DNA of 45,865 nt from Lachnospiraceae bacterium. GTDB lineage: Bacteria > Bacillota > Clostridia > Lachnospirales > Lachnospiraceae. Under the pieces are notes generated by a model. It had not been told where the DNA came from. It did no database searches and saw only the letters and a list, made by a program, of their open reading frames with translations. Location of the stretch: contig JAILLY010000132.1 of assembly GCA_024692905.1 (NCBI GenBank), forward strand, positions 1 to 45,865, in the 5' to 3' direction. The position numbers and the translations under genes were made by a program. Numbering within the stretch: position 1 is the stretch's first letter; each line of letters starts with the position of its first letter. This document shows positions 7,172 through 14,080 of this stretch, piece after piece.

Positions 7172-7532
7172 TGTTTTTATGCCTCCGTTTGTAATCTTCC
7201 AACTCTCTTTTTGCCTTCTCAATCTCTCCGGGTGGTGTCTTCTGTGATTTCTTCTTAAAATGATGCAACAGCAAAAACTTGTTGTCTTTATAATATGCAT
7301 ACAATATCCGGTTTGCTAGTGGCCGCAGTTCCCATATTTCTCCATCAAGGTGTTTCGTTACCGGTTCACCTACACGCGTCCCCATCTCTTCAAGAATATC
7401 AAGATATGCGACCACTTTATTAAAATTTATCCTTGCGTCCTTACTTGTGGCCGATTTTTCACGAAGTTCCTTGATGAATTCCTCCACATCACTATATCCG
7501 CGTTCATCATCATAAAATTCAATATTATACAT
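7164..7532 (-). CDS. higB: HigB-type toxin (RelE/ParE superfamily, Gp49-like)
   Basis: 122 residues from the ATG at 7532, with GGAG 7 bases before it; the longer frame to 7586 would run into the promoter. The chain MYNIEFYDDERGYSDVEEFI, GEPVTKHLDGEIWELRP and RILYAYYKDNKFLLLHHFKK matches the phage-derived Gp49/HigB family (DUF891): a small mRNA interferase fold with conserved WELRP and an H-x-F-x-K-K end. Such toxins cut mRNA at the ribosome when the antitoxin is lost. The Lys-rich tail (KSQKTPPGEIEKAKRELEDY) is standard. The toxin gene comes first and overlaps higA by 8 bases. Confidence 0.9.
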   Translation of the reverse strand: MYNIEFYDDERGYSDVEEFIKELREKSATSKDARINFNKVVAYLDILEEMGTRVGEPVTKHLDGEIWELRPLANRILYAYYKDNKFLLLHHFKKKSQKTPPGEIEKAKRELEDYKRRHKNNE

Positions 7533-7551
7533 CCTGATCTCCTTTGATTTC

Positions 7552-7591
7552 ACGATAACAAATTTGCTATATATTGTCAATATCAAATTTG
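7552..7591 (-). promoter_or_regulatory. higBA promoter with two CAAATTTG operators
   Basis: On the minus strand, TTGACA (7575-7580), a 17-base spacer and TATCGT (7552-7557). The self-complementary octamer CAAATTTG occurs at 7584-7591, just upstream of the -35, and at 7559-7566 between -35 and -10, each in the wider context ATAGCAAATTTG and spaced 25 bases apart. This is the layout expected for autorepression by HigA or a HigBA complex. Confidence 0.65.
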
Positions 7592-7623
7592 CTATGATGC
7601 TCTCATGATCGTACTCTCAAGAC

Positions 7624-7664
7624 ATCACAAAAAGGGTAACCAATTTGGATACCCTTTTTGTGAT
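7624..7664. terminator. Long hairpin between higBA promoter and tRNA-Gly; possible terminator
   Basis: ATCACAAAAAGGGTA (7624-7638) and TACCCTTTTTGTGAT (7650-7664) are perfect 15-base arms with an 11-base loop. The stem contains A5/T5 tracts rather than ending in a separate T-run. It could stop transcripts on either strand or be a stable structured element; I cannot decide which from the sequence. Confidence 0.45.
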
Positions 7665-7668
7665 CTTC

Positions 7669-7734
7669 GAGCGATAGACGGGATCAAGGAAACGCCACGC
7701 TCGCTTCGCTTCACGTGGCAAGTCGTCCCGTCTA
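7669..7734. repeat. Nested hairpin carrying a copy of the tRNA-Gly 3' end
   Basis: The 15 bases GAGCGATAGACGGGA at 7669-7683 repeat the 3' end of the tRNA-Gly(GCC) gene (7793-7807). TAGACGGGA (7675-7683) pairs with TCCCGTCTA (7726-7734), and inside it GCCACG (7694-7699) pairs with CGTGGC (7714-7719). A duplicated tRNA 3' end can be an att-site relic, but no integrase is near. Confidence 0.5.
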
Positions 7735-7754
7735 TATGTAAAGACTCATGCAAA

Positions 7755-7785
7755 AAATAAGGACATCCTACGGATGTCCTTATTT
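7755..7785 (-). terminator. Rho-independent terminator of tRNA-Gly(GCC)
   Basis: A 14-base-pair stem, AAATAAGGACATCC / GGATGTCCTTATTT, with a 3-base loop. On the minus strand it is followed by a T-run. It starts 9 bases after the tRNA 3' end. Confidence 0.75.
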
Positions 7786-7793
7786 CCTACAAG

Positions 7794-7866
7794 AGCGATA
7801 GACGGGACTCGAACCCGCGGCCTCGACCTTGGCAAGGTCGCGCTCCACCAACTGAGCCACTATCGC
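7794..7866 (-). tRNA. tRNA-Gly(GCC)
   Basis: 73 bases that fold as a standard cloverleaf: acceptor GCGATAG/CTATCGC, D-stem GCTC/GAGC, anticodon stem CGACC/GGTCG with loop TTGCCAA (anticodon GCC), T-arm GCGGG-TTCGAGT-CCCGT, discriminator T. CCA is not encoded. It decodes GGC and GGU, and has its own promoter and terminator. Confidence 0.95.
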
Positions 7867-7901
7867 ATTATTTATGCCCCTGTTTTCACAGGCACTTATT
7901 A

Positions 7902-7930
7902 TATATATCACAGAACCCGGCCCTTGTCAA
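7902..7930 (-). promoter_or_regulatory. Promoter of tRNA-Gly(GCC)
   Basis: TTGACA (7925-7930), a 17-base spacer, TATATA (7902-7907), read on the minus strand, about 36 bases ahead of the tRNA. The leader between contains a small hairpin CCTGT-GAAA-ACAGG that would be removed by 5' processing. Confidence 0.75.
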
Positions 7931-8009
7931 CGAAAAATTGGCGGTATCAAAAAGCAAGTTTACCGGCTGATAAAACGGCATCTCAACCGGAGAGCCTGTG
8001 CACATCCGA

Positions 8010-8498
8010 TCATAATTCCGCAGATGACGCAAATTCCTGCAGGCGGTCCCTGTCCCAGAGGATCACCTTAAGCTTGGATGCCATTTCCGCTGCCGAGCGT
8101 GTGAAATACTGATTGGTCATCACTGCGCCTATCATGCGCTCGTAATAATCCTTCCCGGCATATATCTCCTGAACCGCCTTAACGCCTATGGGCTTATCAT
8201 AGCACTTGCACTGCACGGCGTATGTTATCTCACCCTTTGATGCAAGTATATCAACTCCGAAGTCGCCGCTTCCCTTCGTGACCTCCACATTTTCAAACCC
8301 GTTATACCTGAGAAGGTCGGCACAGTAATACTCAAAATCATGCCCTTCCATCTCATCCATCGGAAGCGGTGTCATACTGCGTTTCCTGAAAAGCAATATG
8401 ACTATTATGACCGCCGCGACCGCGAGGAAGATAAGAACATATATCAGCTGGTCATTTGTCATCATAATCTCCGCAAAAATCTCATCCGTCTTCTTCAT
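8010..8498 (-). CDS. Membrane-anchored Mrr-type restriction endonuclease domain protein
   Basis: 162 residues. After a short polar start there is one transmembrane helix (about residues 19-37, LIYVLIFLAVAAVIIVILLF) with basic residues after it, so the C-terminal domain faces the cytoplasm. That domain fits the Mrr_cat/restriction endonuclease type IV fold: EGHDFEYYCADLLRYNGFENV, GSGDFGVDILA (catalytic Asp) and YAVQCKCY (Q-x-K). It ends with a short YYERMIGAVMTNQYFTRSAA segment typical of the family. The family cuts DNA, often modified DNA. Why it is membrane-tethered is unclear; defence against incoming DNA is one possibility. An ATGACA-N17-TATAAT promoter lies upstream. A start at residue 12 or 13 is also possible. 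Confidence 0.85.
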   Translation of the reverse strand: MKKTDEIFAEIMMTNDQLIYVLIFLAVAAVIIVILLFRKRSMTPLPMDEMEGHDFEYYCADLLRYNGFENVEVTKGSGDFGVDILASKGEITYAVQCKCYDKPIGVKAVQEIYAGKDYYERMIGAVMTNQYFTRSAAEMASKLKVILWDRDRLQEFASSAEL

Positions 8499-8576
8499 GG
8501 CGATCGGGATATTGTCTTATATGCAGCAACTACAACCCGACCATCAAATTAAAAATAATTATATTATCCGCACCAT

Positions 8577-8605
8577 ATTATATCAATTTACAGGCACATT
8601 GTCAT
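8577..8605 (-). promoter_or_regulatory. Promoter of the Mrr-domain gene
   Basis: On the minus strand, ATGACA (8600-8605), a 17-base spacer and a perfect TATAAT (8577-8582). It would give a leader of about 70 bases before the ATG at 8498. Confidence 0.55.
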
Positions 8606-8636
8606 ATATGACGCAATACAGATTATATCATCCTTA

Positions 8637-8748
8637 ATGGAATACACGGAACAGTGACGCGGGCGGTGGGGTGAGCGCGGTCCGGGACCGTATGGAATAC
8701 ACGGAACAGCGACGCGGGCGATGGGGTGAGCGCGGTCCGGGGGACCGC
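8637..8748. repeat. Tandem 55-bp duplication with hairpins, in a 359-bp gene-free stretch
   Basis: The unit starting ATGGAATACACGGAACAG occurs at 8637-8691 and again at 8692-8748 with few differences. Each unit is GC-rich and ends in a hairpin: CGGTCC/GGACCG in the first copy and GCGGTCC/GGACCGC (8732-8738, 8742-8748) in the second. There is no coding signature. The remainder of 8499-8857 holds the Mrr-gene promoter, a palindrome and the tRNA terminator. Confidence 0.6.
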
Positions 8749-8770
8749 AAGCTGCGAACCGACCGAGCCG

Positions 8771-8809
8771 AAGGCGAGACTCGAACCCATGGGTTCGAAG
8801 TCTTGCCTT
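8771..8809. repeat. Long palindrome resembling a tRNA T-arm
   Basis: TCGAACCCATGGGTTCGA (8781-8798) is a perfect 18-base palindrome, extended outward by AAGGC(G)AGAC against AGTCTTGCCTT. The left half reads like the 3' side of a tRNA (GACTCGAACCC), so it may be a tRNA fragment copied head to head. There is no complete cloverleaf. Confidence 0.45.
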
Positions 8810-8816
8810 CTTACGC

Positions 8817-8850
8817 AAAAATCCCATCAGGAAAACCTGATGGGATTTTT
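8817..8850 (-). terminator. Terminator of the tRNA-Phe/tRNA-Gly transcript
   Basis: AAAAATCCCATCAGG (8817-8831) and CCTGATGGGATTTTT (8836-8850): a 15-base-pair stem, a 4-base loop, and T5 on the minus-strand transcript. It starts 8 bases after the Gly(TCC) tRNA. Confidence 0.8.
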
Positions 8851-8857
8851 AAGTAAC

Positions 8858-8928
8858 AGCGGGCGATGGGAATCGAACCCACGTATCTAGCTTGGAAGGC
8901 TAGTGTTCTACCATTGAACTACGCCCGC
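8858..8928 (-). tRNA. tRNA-Gly(TCC)
   Basis: 71 bases: acceptor GCGGGCG/CGCCCGC, D-arm GTTC/GAAC, anticodon stem CTAGC/GCTAG with loop CTTCCAA (anticodon TCC), T-arm GTGGG-TTCGATT-CCCAT, discriminator T. CCA is not encoded. It is second in a two-tRNA transcript behind tRNA-Phe and decodes GGA and GGG. Confidence 0.95.
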
Positions 8929-8935
8929 AAGTAAG

Positions 8936-9008
<73 letters not shown>

Positions 9009-9066
9009 AAAAAACCGATCCGACTTATTGCGGCAAAAATCAGATACTGCAACAGTCGCAAATGAT

Positions 9067-9095
9067 ATTTTATCAGTATTTGCCCGATTATGCAA
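9067..9095 (-). promoter_or_regulatory. Promoter of the tRNA-Phe/tRNA-Gly(TCC) operon
   Basis: TTGCAT (9090-9095), a 17-base spacer, TAAAAT (9067-9072), minus strand, with a leader of about 50 bases to the tRNA-Phe 5' end. Confidence 0.7.
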
Positions 9096-9135
9096 GACTT
9101 TTTTAAAATCTGTTCCTTTCACCGCTTCCGGCCGG

Positions 9136-9366
9136 TCATTCGTCAAATTTTACCGTGACATAATAACCCATCGGCCTCTCTTCGATCGCGGTCACATCGC
9201 CCTCCCTTGACTTAAGGCGCTGGCGCATCTCGTAATTTGCCGACATTGCCCTCGAAGGGTCTATCGTATAGTAGCGGCTCGTGGGAAGCACTCCCTCAGT
9301 AACAGTCACATGTTCGCCCACACTTATTATCCCGGGGCGTTCCATCTTAAACTCCATTGTACGCAT
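9136..9366 (-). CDS. Small conserved-looking hypothetical protein, 76 residues
   Basis: MRTMEFKMERPGIISVGEHV begins after GGAG 6 bases upstream. The protein is beta-rich, ends in REGDVTAIEERPMGYYVTVKFDE and has no signal peptide or membrane helix. The last third resembles a small SH3/KOW-like barrel, but this is only a secondary-structure impression. It lies 14 bases behind the GH13 glycosidase gene, so the two are probably co-transcribed, and it ends upstream of the tRNA promoter. The family is not recognised and no function is assigned. Confidence 0.65.
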   Translation of the reverse strand: MRTMEFKMERPGIISVGEHVTVTEGVLPTSRYYTIDPSRAMSANYEMRQRLKSREGDVTAIEERPMGYYVTVKFDE

Positions 9367-9380
9367 GATATCTCCTGTCC

Positions 9381-11480
9381 TTACACTACCTTAAGGAGCA
9401 TGGCACTCGTCCTGCCCATATGGATATGGACCTTTGCTCCGTCCATGGCATATTCCCACGATTCCGTGGTAAAGCCGTCACAGTCACTGTATATGATCGT
9501 CTTAAGTTTGGCATCCCTTGGAGATCCGAGCTCATAGCTTATCTTCATCTCGACATCTCTCTCATATTCGTTATTGTTAACGATTATTACGTAGTACTCA
9601 TTACGCGTGAACCTTCCGTAGGCGATCACGTTATAATCCTTATGGATACGTCTTAAGGACCCGTGCCTGAGTACGGGATTTTCCTTACGTATCCTTATCA
9701 TCTCGCGATGGAAATCTATCATCTCACGGTCTTCATGGCCCCACGGATACGTTCGTCTGTTATCGGGATCGGTGAACCCGCATACTCCGGCCTCATCCCC
9801 GTAATATATCGTAGGCGAACCGGTCCATGTCATCTGGATCAGTACGGCCTCTCTCATGACCGCCTTGTTTATCCCGCGGTTTGCGGCTTCCGGCCCTTTA
9901 TCGGCAACTCTGCCGACCAGACGGTTGGTCCTTGTTAAAAAGCGGGAATGATCATGGTTGCTTAACTCATTCATCGCAACGGCCTGAGACGGGCCCGACA
10001 GCTTTGCACCGTTATATTTCATCATATCAAAGAACACATCGGCATTACCGAGCATATCCCCGCGAAAATCATCCGAGTGCTTCTGCATTCCTGTAAGGAA
10101 CCAGGTTACCGGCTCCATAAACGCATCGTAATTCATTACCGAATCCCATTCATCGCCCTTAAGCCACGGTGAAGGATCCCCGTAATGCTCCGCAAGTATT
10201 ATGGCATTGGGATTAGCCTGCTTTACCGCATGACGGAAGTCCTGCCAGAAGCTGTGGTTAAACTCCGGTGAATGTCCAAGGTCGGCCGCAACGTCAAGAC
10301 GCCAGCCGTCGGCATTATACGGAGGTGATACCCACTTGCGGCCTATATAAAGTATATAATCACACAGCCTGCGCGATCCCTCATAATTAAGCTTGGGAAG
10401 CGTATCATGTCCCCACCAGCCGTCATATGTATCATTATAAGGCCATGCCTTGTCATCATTGAACCTGAAATAATCCCTGTACGGACTGTCGGAAGATACA
10501 TATGCACCTTTCTCGTAACCGTTGGCGTTTTCGTATATCCGCTCCCTGTCAAGCCACTTGTTGAAGGACCCGCAGTGATTGAACACACCGTCCAGGATAA
10601 CCTTTATATTCCTCCTGTGACACTGGGCTACGAGCCTTGCGAACAGCTCGTTTGAAGCTTCAAGGTTCTCTCTTCTTGTGACTCTGCTTATATATCTGGT
10701 CGCATCCTTATTAAGATATGCGTTCTCTTCAAGGAGTTCACCCTCATCGCAAACAATCTTCCCGAAATGAGGATCGATATAATCATAATCCTGTATGTCA
10801 TATTTATGGTTTGAAGGCGAGACAAAGAGTGGATTGAAGTATATGGCATCTATCCCGAGATCCGCAAGATAATCGAGCTTGTCCATAACGCCCTGTAGAT
10901 CGCCGCCGTAAAACTCCCTTACGCCCATCGTATCGGGATATTTGCTCCAGTCGTTCACACGGACGCTGTGCGCTCCTATATAGTTGTATTCGTGGGTTAA
11001 TACATCATTGGAGGGGTCGCCGTTATAAAACCGGTCGACGTATATCTGATACATTACGGCACCCTTGGCCCATCCCGGAGTCTTAAATCCCGGCATGACC
11101 GTAAAATAATAGGGTTCCTCGGCGCGGCTTACCGCCCCCCTCAGGTCATATCTGCAGACCTGGTTTCCGCTCGCGATCTCGAAATAATACCTTATCGGAT
11201 CGTTATCAAGCTGCCATGTATAATGATAATAGTCGAAATTGCCCTGGGATTCATACTTCTCACACAGACAGCGCTGCCCGTTGCAGATGAGGAAAACATG
11301 GTCCGCATTGCTCTTGTATGTCCTGAACCTTAAATCGACCTTGGCATAGGGATTCGGCTCCGAAGGACAGACATAATCTTCGGTATAATCGGCAAACAGT
11401 GCTTTCTTGTTGAGAACCGGCTTGAGCGCCGAAAGATACAGGCTCTTACTTAATTCAGGCCCGAAATGACTGTAGTCCAT
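9381..11480 (-). CDS. Neopullulanase/cyclomaltodextrinase-like alpha-glycosidase (GH13)
   Basis: 699 residues with no signal peptide, so probably cytoplasmic. Residues about 1-125 form an N-terminal beta domain (CBM34-like). Then comes a GH13 TIM barrel: MYQIYVDRFYNGDPSND, the calcium/substrate strand DGVFNHCG, GWRLDVAAD with the nucleophile Asp396, AEHYGDP with the acid/base Glu431, and SNHDHSR with Asp510. The N-terminal domain plus this order fits the neopullulanase/cyclomaltodextrinase group (GH13_20 type), which hydrolyses maltodextrins, pullulan or cyclodextrins taken into the cell. A beta-sandwich C domain closes the protein. It works in the same pathway as the cytoplasmic alpha-amylase at 36.5 kb. 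The start is supported by AAGGAG ahead of the ATG. Confidence 0.92.
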   Translation of the reverse strand: MDYSHFGPELSKSLYLSALKPVLNKKALFADYTEDYVCPSEPNPYAKVDLRFRTYKSNADHVFLICNGQRCLCEKYESQGNFDYYHYTWQLDNDPIRYYFEIASGNQVCRYDLRGAVSRAEEPYYFTVMPGFKTPGWAKGAVMYQIYVDRFYNGDPSNDVLTHEYNYIGAHSVRVNDWSKYPDTMGVREFYGGDLQGVMDKLDYLADLGIDAIYFNPLFVSPSNHKYDIQDYDYIDPHFGKIVCDEGELLEENAYLNKDATRYISRVTRRENLEASNELFARLVAQCHRRNIKVILDGVFNHCGSFNKWLDRERIYENANGYEKGAYVSSDSPYRDYFRFNDDKAWPYNDTYDGWWGHDTLPKLNYEGSRRLCDYILYIGRKWVSPPYNADGWRLDVAADLGHSPEFNHSFWQDFRHAVKQANPNAIILAEHYGDPSPWLKGDEWDSVMNYDAFMEPVTWFLTGMQKHSDDFRGDMLGNADVFFDMMKYNGAKLSGPSQAVAMNELSNHDHSRFLTRTNRLVGRVADKGPEAANRGINKAVMREAVLIQMTWTGSPTIYYGDEAGVCGFTDPDNRRTYPWGHEDREMIDFHREMIRIRKENPVLRHGSLRRIHKDYNVIAYGRFTRNEYYVIIVNNNEYERDVEMKISYELGSPRDAKLKTIIYSDCDGFTTESWEYAMDGAKVHIHMGRTSAMLLKVV

Positions 11481-11550
11481 TTAAGTGACTCCTTATTTAT
11501 TCTCCACCTCAGACTACTATATCACATTTCCATTAAAATGTATACGAAGT

Positions 11551-11583
11551 AAAAAAGACAGCCTCACGAATGCTGTCTTTTTT
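11551..11583. terminator. Bidirectional rho-independent terminator
   Basis: AAAAAAGACAGC (11551-11562) and GCTGTCTTTTTT (11572-11583): a 12-base-pair stem with a 9-base loop and T6 on both strands. It most likely ends the tilS-hpt-ftsH transcript on the minus strand. I see no further gene or clear element between 11584 and 11739. Confidence 0.75.
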
Positions 11584-11739
11584 GGAGAAGGTATTTCTTT
11601 CTTATGGGTATAGCTTAACGCTACACTATGTATTGGGGGGTTACGAGTGTATAATAGCACCACACCTGTAAATTATCCATACCAATTTTCAACAATATTT
11701 ACAAATTCACATAGTCAGTTTTGTGAAAGATTACCAAAA

Positions 11740-13551
11740 TCAGGCGAAAAGCGCTTCAAATTCATCGCGGCTCAACTTCTCTTTCTCAAGCAGAAGCTCG
11801 GCAGATCTGTGGAGGATATCGATATTCTCCTTTATGATCTTCTCTGCCTTCTCGTAGAATTCGGTGATTATGCGCTTGACTTCCTCGTCTATCTTTCCCG
11901 CAACTTCCTCGCTGTAGCCCCTGGTGCTGTGCGCAAGATCGCGTCCAATGAATACCTCGTCGTCATCATTGTCATAGCTGATGATACCGATCTTATCGGA
12001 CATTCCGTATTTCATTACCATATTCTTGGCAACCTTGGTGGCCTGCTTGATATCCTGCGATGCGCCGGTCGTTATATCATCAAATACGAGTGATTCGGCC
12101 ACACGTCCGCCAAGGGATACCACTATATCCTGGAGCATCTTTCCCCTGGTATTGAACATCTCATCCCTCTCGGGAAGCGGCATCGTATAGCCTGCTGCCC
12201 CCATTCCGGTAGGTATTATCGAAACCGAATAAACAGGACCCACATCGGGGAGAAGGTGAAACAGTATCGCATGTCCCGACTCGTGATAAGCCGTTATCCT
12301 GCGTTCCTTTTCGCTTACGACCTTGGATTTCTTCTCGGCTCCTATGCCGACCTTTACGAAGGATGCCTTGATATCCTCCTGGGTTATATACTTACGTCCC
12401 TGCTTGGCAGTAAGGATCGCCGCTTCGTTCATAAGGCTCTCAAGATCGGCACCCGTAAATCCGGCCGTCGTCCTTGCTATCTGCTCAAGGTCGATATCCT
12501 CGGCAAGCGGCTTGTTCTTGGAGTGTACCTTAAGTATATCCTCCCTGCCCTGGACATCCGGAGCTCCGACACCTATGCGCCTGTCAAACCTTCCGGGCCT
12601 TAATATGGCAGGATCCAGTATATCTATACGGTTGGTCGCAGCCAGTACTATGATACCTTCATTAACGCCGAAACCGTCCATCTCAACTAGCAGCTGGTTA
12701 AGCGTCTGCTCCCTCTCGTCATGTCCGCCGCCCATACCGGTACCGCGGCGTCTTGCGACCGCATCTATCTCATCTATGAACACGATGGCCGGGGCATTCT
12801 TCTTGGCATCCTCAAACAGATCCCTTACCCTGGATGCACCGACACCGACGAACATCTCAACAAAGTCTGAACCGGATATCGAAAAGAACGGTACGCCTGC
12901 CTCACCTGCTATAGCCTTGGCAAGCAGCGTTTTACCGGTTCCGGGAGGGCCCGTTAATATGACGCCCTTGGGTATCCTCGCACCCACTTCATTATATTTG
13001 GCCGGGTTCTTAAGGAAATCGACTATCTCCTCAAGGTCCTCTTTCTCCTCCTTAAGTCCCGCGACATCATCAAAGGTCATCTTATTATCGCCTGCCGCGA
13101 GCTTGGCACGGTTCTTTCCGAAGTTCATCATATATCCGCCGCCGGATGCATTGCTCTGCGCGTTCATATACATGAACAGGAATATCATAACTACGATGAC
13201 AACGAGGCTCGGAAGGATATAGGTCATAAACCGGCTCTCACGCTTGACATCACTTAAAGTATAGGAAGGAAACTTGGACCTTAATTCCTTCTCTATCTCA
13301 TTTACGTCAGATGCAAACATCTGCTTGACCGTGCCGTTACGCATCGTAAGCTGGATGGTACCCGTCGGAACCTCGGAATTCTGTGAAATGCTTATCGCAG
13401 CCACCTCATTTCCTTCAAGATAGGTCTCAAAGTCGGAATATGAGATGTAATCCGCCCTCTGGGCCAGCGTTCCCTTCCAGGCCATATACAGGATAATGGC
13501 GATTATGAACAAAAGCACATAAAAGCTTATCCCTTTAGATCTCTTTTCCAT
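11740..13551 (-). CDS. ftsH: ATP-dependent zinc metalloprotease FtsH
   Basis: 603 residues from the ATG at 13551; GAGGAG (13559-13564) precedes it, and the TTG of the longer frame lies inside that site. Two transmembrane helices (about residues 7-25 and 105-125) flank an extracytoplasmic segment. AAA+ module: Walker A GPPGTGKT about residue 200, Walker [12 protein letters not shown], second region of homology [12 protein letters not shown]. The M41 peptidase has the HESGH zinc motif (His423, Glu424, His427). It degrades membrane and short-lived cytoplasmic proteins as a membrane-bound hexamer. It ends the Firmicutes order tilS-hpt-ftsH and starts 4 bases after hpt. Length and motifs are normal. 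Confidence 0.98.
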   Translation of the reverse strand: MEKRSKGISFYVLLFIIAIILYMAWKGTLAQRADYISYSDFETYLEGNEVAAISISQNSEVPTGTIQLTMRNGTVKQMFASDVNEIEKELRSKFPSYTLSDVKRESRFMTYILPSLVVIVVMIFLFMYMNAQSNASGGGYMMNFGKNRAKLAAGDNKMTFDDVAGLKEEKEDLEEIVDFLKNPAKYNEVGARIPKGVILTGPPGTGKTLLAKAIAGEAGVPFFSISGSDFVEMFVGVGASRVRDLFEDAKKNAPAIVFIDEIDAVARRRGTGMGGGHDEREQTLNQLLVEMDGFGVNEGIIVLAATNRIDILDPAILRPGRFDRRIGVGAPDVQGREDILKVHSKNKPLAEDIDLEQIARTTAGFTGADLESLMNEAAILTAKQGRKYITQEDIKASFVKVGIGAEKKSKVVSEKERRITAYHESGHAILFHLLPDVGPVYSVSIIPTGMGAAGYTMPLPERDEMFNTRGKMLQDIVVSLGGRVAESLVFDDITTGASQDIKQATKVAKNMVMKYGMSDKIGIISYDNDDDEVFIGRDLAHSTRGYSEEVAGKIDEEVKRIITEFYEKAEKIIKENIDILHRSAELLLEKEKLSRDEFEALFA

Positions 13552-13555
13552 ATCA

Positions 13556-14080
13556 TTACTCCTCAATAACGCCTATATAAGGCAGGTTTCTGTACCTTTC
13601 GGCATAATCCAGTCCGTATCCCACCACAAACTTATCGGGTATAACGAAACCGGTATAATCCACATTAACATCATCGACAACCCTGCGGTCGGGCTTATCG
13701 AGCATGGTCGCAAGTTTGACGCTCGCGGGCTTACGGTCCCTTAAGACCTTAAGAAGATAGCTTAACGTCCTTCCCGTATCGATTATATCCTCAACAACGA
13801 TGACATCCTTGCCCTCAAGCGGCTTGTCAAGGTCCTTGTTTATCCTTACTATACCCGAAGAAACGGTCTCATCACCGTAGCTCGATACCGACATGAAATC
13901 TATCGAGACCGGGATCGTGATCCTTTTTGCGAGTTCGCACATAAAGAAGGTGCCGCCCTTCAGAACGCAGATAAGATGCACGCTCTTTCCGGCATAATCA
14001 CGGCTTATCTCCTCGCCCATCTCCCTTATCCTGTTATCAAGCTCCTCCTCGGATAATAATACGCTTATCTTAGTTTCCAT
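13556..14080 (-). CDS. hpt: Hypoxanthine phosphoribosyltransferase
   Basis: 174 residues. VIVVEDIIDTGRTLSYLL (about residues 97-114) is the PRPP-binding signature; LICVLKGGTFFMCELAKRI and SVSSYGDETVSSG are the other conserved loops, and GYGLDYAERYRNLPYIGV is the typical end. It salvages hypoxanthine and guanine to IMP and GMP with PRPP. Two consecutive ATG codons start it; the second (14080) has the better distance to GGAG, and the first (14083) would add one Met. It overlaps the end of tilS and is translationally coupled to it. Length is normal. Confidence 0.97.
   Translation of the reverse strand: METKISVLLSEEELDNRIREMGEEISRDYAGKSVHLICVLKGGTFFMCELAKRITIPVSIDFMSVSSYGDETVSSGIVRINKDLDKPLEGKDVIVVEDIIDTGRTLSYLLKVLRDRKPASVKLATMLDKPDRRVVDDVNVDYTGFVIPDKFVVGYGLDYAERYRNLPYIGVIEE

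Noticed and set aside
7774..8112. 112-codon plus-strand frame over the tRNA-Gly gene
   Set aside because: It starts inside the terminator and reads through the antisense of a tRNA; a typical false gene call.
8588..8827. Small open frames over the tandem repeat on both strands
   Set aside because: The repeat units and hairpins explain the open frames; there are no ribosome sites and no conserved protein signal.
7624..8929. Prophage or integrative element next to the tRNA genes
   Set aside because: Only a 15-base tRNA-end repeat was seen; no integrase, excisionase or phage genes occur in the window.
11584..11739. Possible promoter or small RNA between the terminator and ftsH
   Set aside because: TATAAT occurs at about 11651-11656, but no -35 at a proper distance and no structure of note was found.
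12323..13222. 299-codon plus-strand frame opposite ftsH
   Set aside because: Antisense of a well-conserved gene; the translation is low-complexity Ser/Pro-rich, and no ribosome site is present.
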